Shown: positions 34,413 to 45,439 of the stretch, in pieces
Layout of the letters: every line of letters begins with the position of its first letter
Numbering within the stretch: position 1 is the first letter of the stretch
Assembly: GCF_028583425.1 (NCBI RefSeq)
Contig: NC_072790.1
Span: 153,630,397-153,694,396 of the forward strand
Direction of reading: 5' to 3'
Origin: Eublepharis macularius
Lineage: Eukaryota > Chordata > Lepidosauria > Squamata > Eublepharidae
DNA: 64,000 nucleotides
Made by a program: the position numbers and the translations under genes
The notes under the pieces: generated by a model
Database searches by the model: none
Seen by the model: only the letters and a program-made list of their open reading frames with translations
What the model was told of the DNA's origin: nothing

Positions 34413-35014
34413 TCAGGCCTCCGTGCCCCACAGGTGACTGACAGAGAGTCGCAGCCCTTGCCTCAGATCGTCTAAAAATATGTTATTGCCAGCCACCGAT
34501 AGGTGGACCCCATCATCCCTGTAGAGGTCAGCCAAACGGGCCTTAATCCTGGGGTGGGGAAGATAAATACCCAGTCCCTTCCCCAGCGCTACCTGAAGGG
34601 CCCTATTAGCCCTACGCCTAGCCCCCTCTATCCCTTTGGGGTTCATAGCTTCGCGCCACACCCGGCGCAGCAGTATCTCAGACCAAATAATCAAGACACC
34701 GGGCCATCGCTTGCTAATCCATTGCAAGTTGGCCTGCGCCTGCAAAATAAGGCCTTGTCCCTTGACAAGCCCAAGGTCATTACCCCCCAGGTGAATGACC
34801 AATATATCAGGCAGAGGACCACTCCTTCCCTCGAACAGCAAAGGTAGCAGCCCTGGCCACTGCAGGCCACGTCGGCCCTGCCACTCAATGGTGGCCCACT
34901 CACTTAACCCAAGCTGGGACCCGATGGCTGTCCTCTTGGCTTGGTGGGCTGCCCAAAAAACCATGCTGTGTCCACACACAAGGATATGCAGCCTTCCGCG
35001 GTGACACACAGCAC
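34413..35014 (-). CDS. Ngaro SGNH hydrolase domain, open frame
   Basis: The frame encodes about 200 residues without interruption and has the three SGNH blocks. Block I is LVCGHSMVFWA with the nucleophile Ser (codon about 34967). Block III is VIHLGGNDLG with the oxyanion Asn, and block V is DGVHLS with the Asp and His of the triad. Ngaro elements carry such a domain downstream of the recombinase. Its substrate is not known to me. No ATG stands upstream of block I in this frame, except within the shadow of the recombinase. A pyrimidine tract ending in AG precedes it, so expression by splicing or readthrough is likely. The frame is intact, although the rest of the element is damaged. Confidence 0.75.
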
Positions 35015-35028
35015 CTAGAGAGAGAAAT

Positions 35029-35812
35029 TCAGTTGAGTTTCCCAGCGGCCAGAGGACGAATGTAAGACCGGTAAGCCCTGGACTTCCACCTGCCAACCTG
35101 CTGTATAATCTGACTGGGATAGCCCATGGCTGCAGCTGTCGAAGCCGCCCCAATCCGAATTTAACATCCTGCAGCCCCAACTGTGTTAGTGCCCGTCCAG
35201 TAACCGTCCAGAACTGGTACTGGTACTTAGTCAGGGGGGCTCCGTCCTCATGATGGAATAATAACCCCCTGTCATCACCCCGAAGTGCAATGTATTGCTT
35301 CAGAGCTGAGACTGGGCATAAACCAGTGTCGGCACAAGGCCCTAGCTGAATCACAGACCCCCGCTGTAACTGACCTTGTCCCCAACAAACTTTACATCAG
35401 AAGCCATTAAGGCCTTCCCAGAGCCATCCTTAATGGAGGTGGCTACCAATTCGCTTATCCTCAGGGCCCCAAAAAAGGCTGCGAGGGCAGCTGCATGAAA
35501 GATGCCTCATATCCTGAGCAGCATACTGAACCCCAGACAACACTAAGACCACTTAAGATGTCTGGGGACATAGGCTCCCTAACGTCCCGCGATCTGACTG
35601 CCTCCCTAGTCCAACCCTCTAACATTTTCTTGAGGCGGAAATCCCCCGTGGCCTCTGCTAGCAAATGCTAATGTGTCTAGCTGTCCCCTGATGGACTTTA
35701 CAGCCAAGCCCCTCACCTTACGATGCACACAAAACTGCATAAGGTGCGTCACAGGGATCGGCCATACCTGTCGCAGTCCCTGCTCCGTCCTAAACCCCAC
35801 AAACTGCCTCAC
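35029..35812 (-). pseudogene. Ngaro tyrosine recombinase, frameshifted
   Basis: The domain is spread over three frames. MRQFVGFRTEQGLRQVWPIP (35812 on) is the N-terminal arm-binding part. VREPMSPDILSGL lies near 35575, and CPVSALKQYIALRGDDRGLLF (35325-35260) follows. The catalytic end has FRIGAASTAAAMGYP with the Arg box (about 35157-35110), VGRWKS and AYRSYIRPL with the nucleophile Tyr near 35070. The stop TGA lies at 35031-35029. Frameshifts near 35650 and 35158 break the frame. The catalytic residues are present. Confidence 0.8.
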
Positions 35813-35850
35813 CAGACGATCATAGTACCTATCTGTGCTGGGGGCAATGG

Positions 35851-37687
35851 CTAGCTGGATGGACCTGGAGGCTTCAACCTTCCAAGCTGCCAGAGCTCCT
35901 GTGGCATCGGGTCGGGCATCAGGTCGGCCTCTGGGGCAAGCTGATGAAATCGCTCCATCTGCAGGCGAGACAGAGCGTCTGCCACCCCATTATCCAACCC
36001 AGGGACATGTTTGGCCAGGAATAGAATATTCAACTTCAAGCATTGAAGGGTAAAAGCTCGGACAAGCCTCATAACCCTCTGCGACTTGGAAGTGAGTGAG
36101 TTCACTACATGAACCACTGCCAAATTGTCACACCAGAAGTGCATGGTGTGATTGGCAAGGGCCCGTCCCATAGGAATACCGCCACTAAGATGGGGAAAAA
36201 CTCAAGGAAGGTAAGGTCCCGACTGAGACCCTGTTCAACCCAGTCAGCAGGCCACTGCTTGGCACACCAGTGCCCGTGGGAAAACACCCCAAATCCAAGG
36301 GACCCCGATGCATCAGAGTGTACCTGCAACTCTGCTTCCAGCATGAGGTTATCTCTCCAAAAAGAGACTCCATTAAATGCACGTAAAAATTCCTCCCAAA
36401 CTAAAAGGTCCTCCCTAATCCCCGCATCTATCCTGAGCCTATGATGGGGAAGCCTTAACTTGCCCATGGCGTCACAGAGCCGCCGCAGGAAAGCCCGGCC
36501 AGGAGCCACCACTCTACAAGCAAAGTTTAAGTGGCCTACAAGCTACTGTAACTCATGCAGCGATACCCTATGCTGCTCTTTAAATGAGGCGAGCCGCACC
36601 CTGAGGTCAGCCAGCTTATCCAGTGGCAGTCTGGAGGTTTGATGGACGGTGTCCATTTCAATGCCCAGAAAGGTGAGGGCTGTGGCCGGGCCCTCAGTTT
36701 TCTCATGAGCCAAGGGGACCCCTAGATGTGCAGCCAGAGTGGTAAAGTCTTCCAATAGCCTGGCGCATTGGCCGGTTCTGGGGGGCCCAACGAAAAGGTA
36801 ATCATCCAAATAGTGGACGGTGTCCCAACAGCGATGCCGTTGACACAGCGCCCACTCCAGGAAGGAGCTGAAGCGTTCAAAGACCGCACAAGAAATCGAG
36901 CACCCCATGGGTAATGCTCTGTCCATGTAGAAATGGCCTTCAAAGGAAAAACCGAACAGCTCAAAATCCTCAGGATGGACCGGGAGAAGGCAAAAAGCAG
37001 ACTTAATGTCGCATTTGGCCAACTCAGCTCCCGGCCCACAACACCTGACTACCTTGACTGCCTGATCAAAGGACATGTACCTCACAGAACAAAGGTGGTC
37101 AGGAATAGCATCGTTAACAGATCCGCCCCTGGGGTAAGAAAGGTGGTGAATCAGGCGGAACTCACCTGCCGCCTTTTTTGGCACCACACCCAAGGGGGAG
37201 ACCCGCAAACGTGGGACTGGAGGGGCACAAATGGGCCCAGCACCCGGCCCTCAGCACATTCTTTAGCAATTTTTTCCCTCACGATCCCTTCCATGCCAGC
37301 CACCGACCTAAGATTGGCTGCCATGAAAGGGGTCCTGGGACCCTGAAACGGAATCCTGAAACCGAACTTAAACCCATCAAACAGGAATACCGCATCCTCC
37401 CGCATAGGATAAATATCCAAGAGGAACTTAATTTCCTTCAGTTTTATTGGGCTGGGACCCTTTTCCAGCCTGATGCTGGGCATTACCTCCGGCCTCACCG
37501 CCACACTTGTTCCAACTTCCCTTATATCGCCTAGGGCAGTAGTTAAAGGAGTGGGAACCACCACAGGTTGGGCATTCATGCCGGTATTTGCACGGTTCCC
37601 GCGTGCATGTTCCCTGATTCGCGAACTCCCAGCACAACAGCCGTGCTTGAACCGGCTGACCCGCGGGCCCGCGGGAACTGGGAGCAT
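35851..37687 (-). pseudogene. Ngaro reverse transcriptase and RNase H, three disruptions
   Basis: The frame overlaps the gag 3' end. The N-terminal part ends with FGFRIPFQGPRTPF and GRVLGPFVPLQS. After a frameshift near 37195 the RT continues with VSPLGVVPKK, KCDIKSAFCLLPVHP (motif A Asp near 37010), LPMGCSISC and HYLDDYLF (motif C, codons at 36812-36801). A TAG stop lies near 36548. RNase H follows with VHSDASGSLGFGVF (first Asp), then a frameshift near 36171, HFWCDNLAVVHVVN (third Asp) and VADALSRLQ. The motif order and YLDD are typical of DIRS-order RTs. Confidence 0.85.
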
Positions 37688-39005
37688 TGGATAACTGCTG
37701 CACTAAATGGCCGCTATCCGAGCGATCAGTGAGATTGGCCTTAGCCGGGGGCATCACCTGCAGCCACAGCTGATGCAGAATCTTGTCCCATGGCAAGTCA
37801 GGGTTCATTGCCGCACACATCCTAAACTCTTCGTCGTACTGCATCCCAGCAGCACCGACAAAGCCAGTGTACCCCTTGTATATAATATCAAGGTACTGGA
37901 AAAGAGCGGCCGCCCTCCATGGCTGAGCCCAAACAATGACACCTGCATAGATAAGGAACCCAGGTAGCTAATTGGTCCAGGTCCAATCTACCCTGCACCG
38001 TTTCATCCGCTCCTTATCCCTATCATCTAAATCCTCTTTGTCTTTCTTCTCTAATTCCCTGTAGAGAAGGGAGAAGACGTCCACAAACTCGCCCCGCAAA
38101 ATCTTGTCCCTAGTATCTTGAGTAAGATGGTCACCCAAGGGGAGGGCAGTGACTCCAAACGGAAGTGCCCGGTAAGGCACCAGGCCATATGGGGTCATAG
38201 TAAAAGTAGCGCCCACTGGGGGGGCATAGCTGGGCCAAGCAGTGGATGTACTAGGCAGGGACTGGCCCTCAAAACCCTGCCAGCCCGGCATGAACTGCCT
38301 GTCAAAACCCTGCCTGTCAAAACCCTGCCTACCCGTCTGCGTTACCACTCCTGGGATACCCATTGCACCTGGGACAGGCTGCGCATATTGACCCCCAAAC
38401 ACGTGGTTACCCCATGCTGGTCCCGCCCCAAACTCCATCTGACTAAGTGCGGGGCCTTGCCGCATGCCCTGAGAGGCCATCGGACTCGAGGACATTTGGG
38501 CAGGGTCCAGTATCCGGGGACCCCAGGGCCATCCATCACCCTGTTGTGTAAGTGCAGACTTACCGTCCCACACTGGGTCAACAGCAACCGCTATGGGTTC
38601 AGAGTCAGCCATCCAGCCAGGATCAACGCTTGAGGGTTCAATGCCCAATGCTCCCTCCTTGTTTTGGGTCTCTACAGCATCTGTAGAAACAGAAGGCCCC
38701 TCAAGGGCAGAAAGTCATCTGAGTACCTCAGACTGAAAGGCAGCCGCTGACAACCACCTAACTGGCCGACTAGGCTTTGTCGTGCCTCCCGCCCCCACAC
38801 CCCGTGATTGCTCCAGTGCTGCAGTCATGGCACTAGCCCCTGCAGCCCGTGATTGCTCTAGGGCTACAATCCAGCTCAGGATGGCCTGGCGACTAGCACT
38901 CTCCTCCTCATCAAAAGATGACACAGCGGGGGGAGGCCTTTTGGGTGGGGGCTTTTTAGCTGGTTGCTTCCCTTTTGAAGGCCCAGTCCCCTTTTTTGGA
39001 GGCAT
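37428..39005 (-). pseudogene. Ngaro gag, one frame with two in-frame stops
   Basis: The ATG at 39005-39003 starts a Lys/Pro-rich N-terminus (MPPKKGTGPSKGK). 526 codons follow in a single frame, broken only by TGA at 38717-38715 and TAG at 37970-37968. The first looks like CGA to TGA, a CpG change. The middle has a Gln/Gly/Phe-rich segment with a repeated RQGFD unit (about 38340-38280) and a charged helix (LEKKDKEDLDDRDKERMKR). The C-terminal part has a CCCH-like finger (C-x8-C-x4-C-x3-H) followed by a CPTCGGSH-x4-C knuckle, which should bind nucleic acid. I chose this start because the Lys-rich context continues directly and upstream codons lack it. Confidence 0.8.
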
Positions 39006-39071
39006 ATTTATATATGTAATCTGTAAAATTAATAATATCAAGCATTGCAGAGAGCTTGGGCTGCAGTACAG

Positions 39072-39205
39072 TTAATGCTGCTAATCTCCGCCCAGCAACA
39101 GAGCCACTGAAACTAAAATGGCTGACAATCTCTGCTTGGCAACAGAGCCACCAAAATTAAAATGGCTGGCAATCTCTGCCCAGTGACAGAGCCAATGTAC
39201 TGAAC
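39072..39205 (+). repeat. Three tandem 44-bp units upstream of Ngaro gag
   Basis: The unit contains 'aatctctgcccagcaacagagcca' shortened to its core 'cagcaacagagcca', then 'aaaataaaatggc' variants. Copies start near 39074, 39118 and 39162. They lie just before the gag start in element orientation. Confidence 0.75.
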
Positions 39206-39454
39206 TACCCGCCCCCTATGGGCAAACCAAATCCAGTGCAGGGAGCCACTGACAAACCTGATTGGCTCTTATAGGGCAAAACTTCCCTTACAACGGGAAA
39301 ATGGCACCACAGCCAAATAGATGAAAAAAGAGGGGGGTGGTGAAGGGGGGACAGTGAAAAACTGAATATACCCTTAAGCAAGAAACATATGCACCCAAAC
39401 CCCACAAGGCAAAGAGAGGCACCTACAGACCTGACACCAGGCTAGACTAGAAGC

Positions 39455-39505
39455 ACCCACCAGTGCTATGATAGCCCACCCACCAGTGCTATGATAGTCA
39501 CTCCA
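39455..39505 (+). repeat. Two tandem 24-bp units
   Basis: The unit 'acccaccagtgctatgatag' followed by 'cccac' or 'tcact' occurs twice in direct succession in the 5' region of the Ngaro-like element. Confidence 0.8.
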
Positions 39506-40075
39506 CCCCCACTCCGAAATTGTAACCGGTAATGCACAGAACGGCGCCTGGCGCCCTCGGCTCCGGTTCACTGCTGCTACCGCCACCCGCAACCCCGCCG
39601 CTGGTGGACCGCTGGGCTGAAGGTTGCCTGGCTCGGCGCCTCTATAAGCAGCTAGACGCAGCTCGGTGTGGCCGTGCGCTGCTCAGCGCGGCTCGGCCGC
39701 TCTTCACTGCCCAGAGCCGTCCACAGAGCCGCAGCTGCCCAGAGGCGGGAGCAGCACCAATTGGCTACCGGCCCGTCCGGGGAGCCGCAGCTGCCCTCAG
39801 CGCTGCTATGCGCCACTCCACTCGTCCCCTCTCCACTCCGCTCGTCCACTCAGCTCACGGCCCGTCAGAGGAGGGGGGAAACCCTCCAATGCAGCCAAGC
39901 ACGAGGAGGCGAGTGCGGAGCAGAGGGCGAGGCTGCGCAAAGCTTGCGCCAAGCCCAGCCCCCTCCCAAGAGGCCCTACGAGGCCAGGGGAAACTGCCGC
40001 TTATTCTGCCATGGCGGCAAATGCGGCCCCCGGCCTCAAGCCTATGGCTGCCGGCCAGGAGGGGCCGAATTCTGT

Positions 40076-40190
40076 AATTCTAATCCTACTGCATTATTAG
40101 AGGTCCTTGCTGTCTAACTTAACTTTTTAAAACACTGTAATCCGCCTTGAATTTCAGTGAGAAATGAATATATAAAATAAAAATAATAAT
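40076..40190 (+). repeat. LINE/SINE 3' tail fragment
   Basis: The end 'tgtaatccgccttgaatttc' and the A-rich 'aaaataaaaataataatg' match the tail at 51110-51290. It directly abuts the 5' side of the Ngaro-like element. Confidence 0.5.
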
Positions 40191-40194
40191 GAAG

Positions 40195-40300
40195 TTCGTG
40201 CATCTGATGAAGTGTGCCCTGACTCAAGATATTTTGAGTGGGTGTATATTTTGTTGGTCTTAAAGATGCTTGCTGCTGGACTTTTGTTCAGTTTTGATGT
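40195..40300 (+). repeat. Hairpin-family arm, diverged
   Basis: The landmarks 'gcatctgatgaagtg', 'ttggtcttaaagatgc' and 'gctggacttttg' identify a right arm of the family at 27625-27975. Confidence 0.55.
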
Positions 40301-40407
40301 AACAGAGTAAATACTACTACCTCTCATAAACTATGATGAATTTGCACTGAGTTTGTAACAGAGAATTAACTGTGGCTATTTTACCAGTTATAAAATGTTC
40401 AGGCCCT

Positions 40408-40488
40408 AACAGTGCAATTCTGAGATCGCTTTATTGAGATTAAACCCCATTGAATAGACCTGAGTAGGATTCTGAGGATGGCACTGTA
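40408..40488. repeat. Palindromic 'aatccta' MITE-like copy
   Basis: The left part 'cagtgcaattctgag' and right part 'taggattctgaggatggcact' are inverted relatives with 'accccattgaata' between them. About 80 bp remain. Confidence 0.5.
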
Positions 40489-40489
40489 A

Positions 40490-43400
40490 AACAGGCCTTG
40501 TTGAAGTACTGATAAAATGCTGTCAGCTTGCAGCTTGCTCTAAAAATTGCTTCAGGGCACCTCTTTGAACTGAAAAGCACGCTGTCAAACAAAATAGCTT
40601 ATTGAATTTTTTATGGTCTTTTTATAACCCACCATTATGAAGAAAACTTTCCTAAGGTTGGATTTAATAACTGGAACCCAATTCAAAGTTATTAATGGGT
40701 TTACAAGATTACTTATATTCCCAGGTGTTCAGGAAAAAACATTTTCCATGGTTTTCTTTTGCAAGACACACTATTGCTTCTGCTTCTTTAATACCTCCGT
40801 TTTATAAATTGTTTTCATTTCCCCCCATTTTTGAACCTTTCTTCAAGAATGTAGTGATGTTTGCTTTTTATCTCTCTACAAAAATTTTACTAAATCTTCA
40901 GAGTACAGTGGTATTGGACCTGAAATCTGGCAAAACTTCACAATTATGAATTTAAACTTTAAGTTATACATCTTCGCACGCCAAATCTTGTAAATGAGAG
41001 GACGATAATTGCTTTCAAAGTATTTTTACATTTCTAATTCAGACAACAAAACTTAATGGAGTGGGGCTGTCTCTCAGTGGTAGAATGACTGCTTTGCATG
41101 CATAAGGTCTTGTGTTAAATCCCTGGCATCTCAGCCTGTAACCCTGGAGAGATGCCGCTACCAGCCAGAATAAATTATATGGTTAGACTAATGTCTTGAT
41201 TCAATGTAAGGCAGCTTCATGTGTTAAGTGGCTTGGATCTATAGAACCATGAACCAAGTCCTGCTCATAAAACTGAACTTTCCTGTCTTTTCCTTTCTGC
41301 AGTAGTCCGTTGTGCTCTTCAAAAAGTTATTCTTGTTGGTTAACACTGTCTGGACTGATGTGTGATATGACATAGGATGCTGCAGCTAAGGTGAAAACAG
41401 GAATCCCCTAAGTGCAGAAATGTCTTTGTGGATTCAAGACAATGTGTTTAATTGTTCGCACAAAGAAGGATACAAATATTATTCAAATTATACACTGCTC
41501 ACAAATGATGGCTTGAATAGACCGTTTGGAGAAGAGAGAGGGTACCAGGTTACTTTCAATATTTAGACAATGCTGGTCAGTGAATGACACCTACAGGACA
41601 CCTCATTTTATTTAGTTACTTTTATCCAACCCTCTCTCCAGGGAGCTCAGAGAAACATTTGTTTGTGTTGTTTATAGTCTGCTTTTCTTACCAAGACTTG
41701 ACGAGGATTACACAATTGCAACCAAAGCAGAATACATAAATCAACAATGCTATAAAATGGGATTACAAAATCAGAGTAGTGAACTAAAACAATAGAGGGT
41801 ATGTGCCAAGAAAATTTTTGTTATAATTTCTGATCCAGACTTGGGGGGTGGGGGGGTTCTTACTGTGATTGCTTATTTCTCAATGAGATGTTACCAGTTT
41901 GGAAATCAAATTAAATTTGTGTGGGTTTTCTTCAGCACCATTATTTTTAATGGGGAATATCTTCAAGAGTCTGGGGCAGCTGTTTATAAAGATAATGGCA
42001 CCAAATTTGCAGAGAACGGTCCTCCCTCTAATCTAAAGACCTCAAGCAGATTGAACAAAGGTGGTCAATTTTACAGACCCCCTCCCCCCAAAGTAGGTCC
42101 CTCTCTGCACAGCCACACATATCTCTACTGATTTCTAAAATGGCAGCAGCCTAGCAGGAGAGCTTCAGCCTGGGCATATCATAAAAAAAAACCCAAACTT
42201 GTCTGCATTAATTTCATTTTTATATTCTTACAGTAAATTACTGACAATAAAAATTTACCTTTCTGCTCAAAACTCTCCCTTTGCCATGCTTCCTTGTTGT
42301 GGTCTTAACAAATTAAGGAAGGAGACCAGCAGCTTTTCCATTATTTCCTATGAGGGAGGGGCTAGAGTTGTTTTTCAACCAAATGTCACCAAAATTGCTG
42401 TGGTGCTTCTTCTGCTTGTCCACTAAAGAACCCTCAAGTTTTAAGCAAGAGGTTTGAATTCTACAGGCCTCTGAACAAGCCAAGGCTTTCTTCTTTCAGA
42501 AGGGGGAAGAAAAATCTCTCCACCCCAGAAAGGAGAAGGGAAGGTGAATGGCAACTCTCTGAAGCTTGGGATTGTTTAGAATTGTCTGGGAGTGCCCTGT
42601 GCTGCTCCTTTGCAAGAATTGCAAGGGAGAAATGATATTCTCTAGCATATCAGTAGAATCAAAGAAAAACATATGTTCATGCTGCATGGCTTATAAACAT
42701 CAGAACTTGAAAAAAATCCCAGGTTTTTTTTTGAGGAGGGGGCATTGTAATTCCCAAGCATCTTGGATTTTTGCTATTGTTCTGGAAAATCAAGATAATT
42801 AATCAAAACAGCTATTTCCATGTATATCTTCAGCTTCAGAATTTCATTATGCACATCCCTATTAAATAGTATATTATATACAGTAAAACAGCCTAACAAA
42901 CAATGAAAGGAGTGTTGGGATTTTTACAAGTGTCATTCCCTTCAGTCATGAAATAATTAATTTGTTTGTGTTTAGTTATAGAGAACTAGTTTGCATGAGA
43001 CCAGTTAGATGTCGAGTTGTTCTTCTTGCCAGGGTAAAAGGGGAGTTGCATGCTTAATGAACAGATCTAGAATTGATTAGTGGCTGACCAGATTTATTGG
43101 GGGACAATTGACATTCTTTTCTCTTCTTGGGATGCCATTGCTCTCCAGTTAGTTTGACCGTTACCTTTAGAACATCAGGATGTAAGGATGTAGGAACTAA
43201 GTTAGCTATTCTTTATTTTATCTCCGATGTACCCTATTTTCCCCTATATATAGTAAACAATCATTCTAGAAGCTGAACACACGTGTTCTTGTTCTACTGC
43301 ACAAATAATTTTTACTCTGCAACGATACATATCCAATAAGGAAACTGGATTACAGAATTGTGGAAACTTCAGCAGTACACAGTATACAACAAAAAAGCAA

Positions 43401-43784
43401 TAAAAACAATCCAGAATTTCACAGACATTAACTATGACTCAATTCCCTTTATAAAAAGTCCCTCTTGAACAATTATGGTTCCCCCATTTTAACTTAATAG
43501 CAATCCTTTAAGCTAAGAGAGAGTAATAGGTACATGGTTACCCTATAAGCTTCCCACATTAACTTGTTTTGAACACAGATTTCTGGTTTATTCAGCAATC
43601 TATTCACAGTGCTATACTGGCTTTTTAAAATGCTCATTTTCAACATAAATTTAAATCTTTACGCACAGGAATTATGAAGCACACACTGAAAATATAAGCA
43701 AGTATACTGCTGTGGTTCACTAGAGCCAGAACCTTTGGTTTGGCTTCCAAGTGGGCTTCCAAGAATGGTAATTTTAGGAGATTA
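40490..43784. other. Unassigned DNA containing one SINE
   Basis: This AT-rich stretch has no coding signature. 41600-41790 resembles a reversed LINE tail ('tttatagtctgcttttctta'). The SINE at 41063-41226 is listed separately. Confidence 0.45.
41063..41226 (+). repeat. tRNA-Ala-like SINE
   Basis: The head has box A 'ctctcagtggtagaatgac' and the anticodon-loop-like 'ctttgcatgc', with box B 'tgtgttaaatccct'. The body 'accctggagagatgccgcta' and the end 'aatgtaaggcagcttcatg' match the copy at 22856-23048. The altered boxes and the 3' body show that it is a SINE, not a tRNA gene. Confidence 0.8.
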
Positions 43785-43858
43785 ACAGCACAATCCTAGG
43801 TACAGTTATTCCAGTCTAAACCCATTGGAATCAATGGTTTAGAATGGAGTAATTCTGG
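43785..43858. repeat. Palindromic 'aatccta' MITE-like copy
   Basis: 'gcacaatcctaggta' on the left and 'tagaatggagtaattctg' on the right surround 'acccattggaatcaatggtt'. It is a fairly well preserved hairpin. Confidence 0.55.
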
Positions 43859-45431
43859 CCCTTTTTGCACTTATGGCTTAAACCGCCATTTATGAGCATT
43901 CACTGCAGTCACAACGGCTTAGGCATGGCACCCCCACATTCCCCAATGTCCAAGGCAGTTTTGATTTGGCATCTTGTTTTTCATTTTAGATGGGTTTTGA
44001 AGCCTAGGTGCAGTTTCGGGCTTTTCAGGCTTTGCAATTCATGGCAAACTTAAAAAAAAAACTTTGAGTAGGCATAGTAGTGTTGCAGTGTTGGAACTCA
44101 TCCCCCCCCCCCGGTATTTGCCAAGTGGGCTATGCTCACTGGAGAGGCAATTGATGGCAGAGTTCTGGGAGAAAACATGTTCTTGTTCCACTCTCATTTA
44201 TTTTTTAAAGCCAAACCAGGAAAGGGTTAAAATGCTGCTGCTTCATCCCCTCCTCATCCCCACAGCTTCCCTGCAGCTTTGTTTCCAAAAGGCTATGCAA
44301 AATGCTTGAGATTTTTTTCTCTTTGGCAAAGCCCAAAACATGCCTGGGAGGGAGGGAAAAGCAGCCATTTAATCCCTTCCTGGCTTTTAAAGCCAGGAGG
44401 AATGTGCAGTAACATTACAATGTCACAACATCACAGTGTTACAAAGTTACAAGCCATGGGTGCCTTTGGGGAAGAAAAGTGTGCATACCCCAAGGGAGGA
44501 AGGAAAACGCAGCCATTTAATCCTTACCTGGCCTTTTAAAGCCAGTAGGAAATAAGCAGCAAGATTAGGAATCATTCCTAGCTTTGGATAAAAATAAGAA
44601 AGTGCATGCATACTCGGGAGGAAGAAAGCCAATGGAGAAGCAACCTTATGACCCTTACCTCACTTTACTGGTAAAAATGGCGGAAAAGGAGTTCAGAGAG
44701 CTGAGGAAGGTGTGGGTGGTTAATTCCTCACGGACCAATCAGCTCCCAGGGAAAAGGAGAGGGGGAGAAAAAAGCAGAACGGGAGTATAGAGTTCACACT
44801 GACATTAATCAGGCCAGACATGACTCAGCAGCATTTTCAAAATAAAATGGTGGTATGTCTGCAGGGGGAAAAATCAGGGATACTGCGGATAAACAAGAAC
44901 CTTTGTTTAGGATTGTACTGTAAATACAATTGCTTCGGAACTTGAAAACACTGGTTGTCTTAAAAAATGTCTTACAGGTTTGTGAATGCTTTCTAATGAT
45001 TTATAAGTTAATTAGTTTTTACTGAGGGCACCAGTTCATTTCCTAAAGTGGATTTTAATATCTAAGCCTTAATGATCGAAATAAAAACATTGCTGCCAGA
45101 TTCTGACTTTTGAATTTCTACCCAAGTCACTTTTAAGCTTTTTGGAAAGTTTTAAATCCTACAATCTCTTGGGCTCACCCTACAAGCTGGACTTGCACAT
45201 ATGTAGTCTGTGGGGAAAATAAATTATATTCATTTTTCATACAATAAAGTTTCAAATGCCAAATCAACATTTCATTGGCACCTTTCTTTAAAAGGAAGAA
45301 TAACATTTTAGAATGTCTGCATATATTCAGGAATACGTTTTCCGTGGGTTTCTTGGCAAGGTCCATGGGTGTATTTTTTCCTATTATGCCTATCATTTTT
45401 CTCTGCTTGTTGGTAATAAGTCAATTCTTTC
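43859..45431. other. Unassigned DNA with a three-fold imperfect repeat
   Basis: 44300-44410, 44475-44570 and 44590-44660 repeat the order 'gcatac/tgcc', 'ggaggaagg/gaaa', 'gcagccatttaatcc' and 'cctggctttt-aaagccag'. The third unit is the weakest. A C-run is at 44101-44112. The ATG-rich open frames here have no domain. Confidence 0.55.
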
Positions 45432-45439
45432 AGTTAAAC

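Larger units (their letters stand above)
33955..40075 (-). mobile_element. Ngaro-like tyrosine-recombinase retrotransposon, near full length
   Basis: Read on the minus strand, the order is a GC-rich 5' region (40075-39006), gag (39005-37428), RT and RNase H (37687-35851), tyrosine recombinase (35812-35029), SGNH hydrolase (35014-34413) and a 3' non-coding end (34412-33955). A tyrosine recombinase instead of an integrase, no methyltransferase and an SGNH hydrolase are the Ngaro-type combination within the DIRS order. I could not resolve the split direct repeats expected at the ends, so both limits are approximate. The outer 3' end matches the partial copy at 63718-64000. Frameshifts and five or more stops disable this copy. 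Confidence 0.85.
39006..40075 (-). promoter_or_regulatory. GC-rich 5' region of the Ngaro-like element
   Basis: 39530-40075 is strongly GC- and CpG-rich, and all frames on both strands look open without any domain, so it is probably the promoter region. Closer to gag it is AT-richer and contains two tandem arrays, listed separately. TATA-like motifs are not distinctive. The assignment rests on position and composition. Confidence 0.45.

Noticed and set aside
35029-35812. Crypton-type DNA transposon
   Set aside because: A tyrosine recombinase alone would allow this, but it lies directly downstream of RT and RNase H in the same orientation, which fixes the DIRS order.
39532-40117. Overlapping open frames of 144-181 codons
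   Set aside because: The region is CpG-rich and several frames are open simultaneously. It is the 5' region of the Ngaro-like element and the proteins show no motif.
41063-41226. Possible tRNA-Ala gene
   Set aside because: The boxes are altered and the sequence continues into a SINE body shared with 22856-23048.
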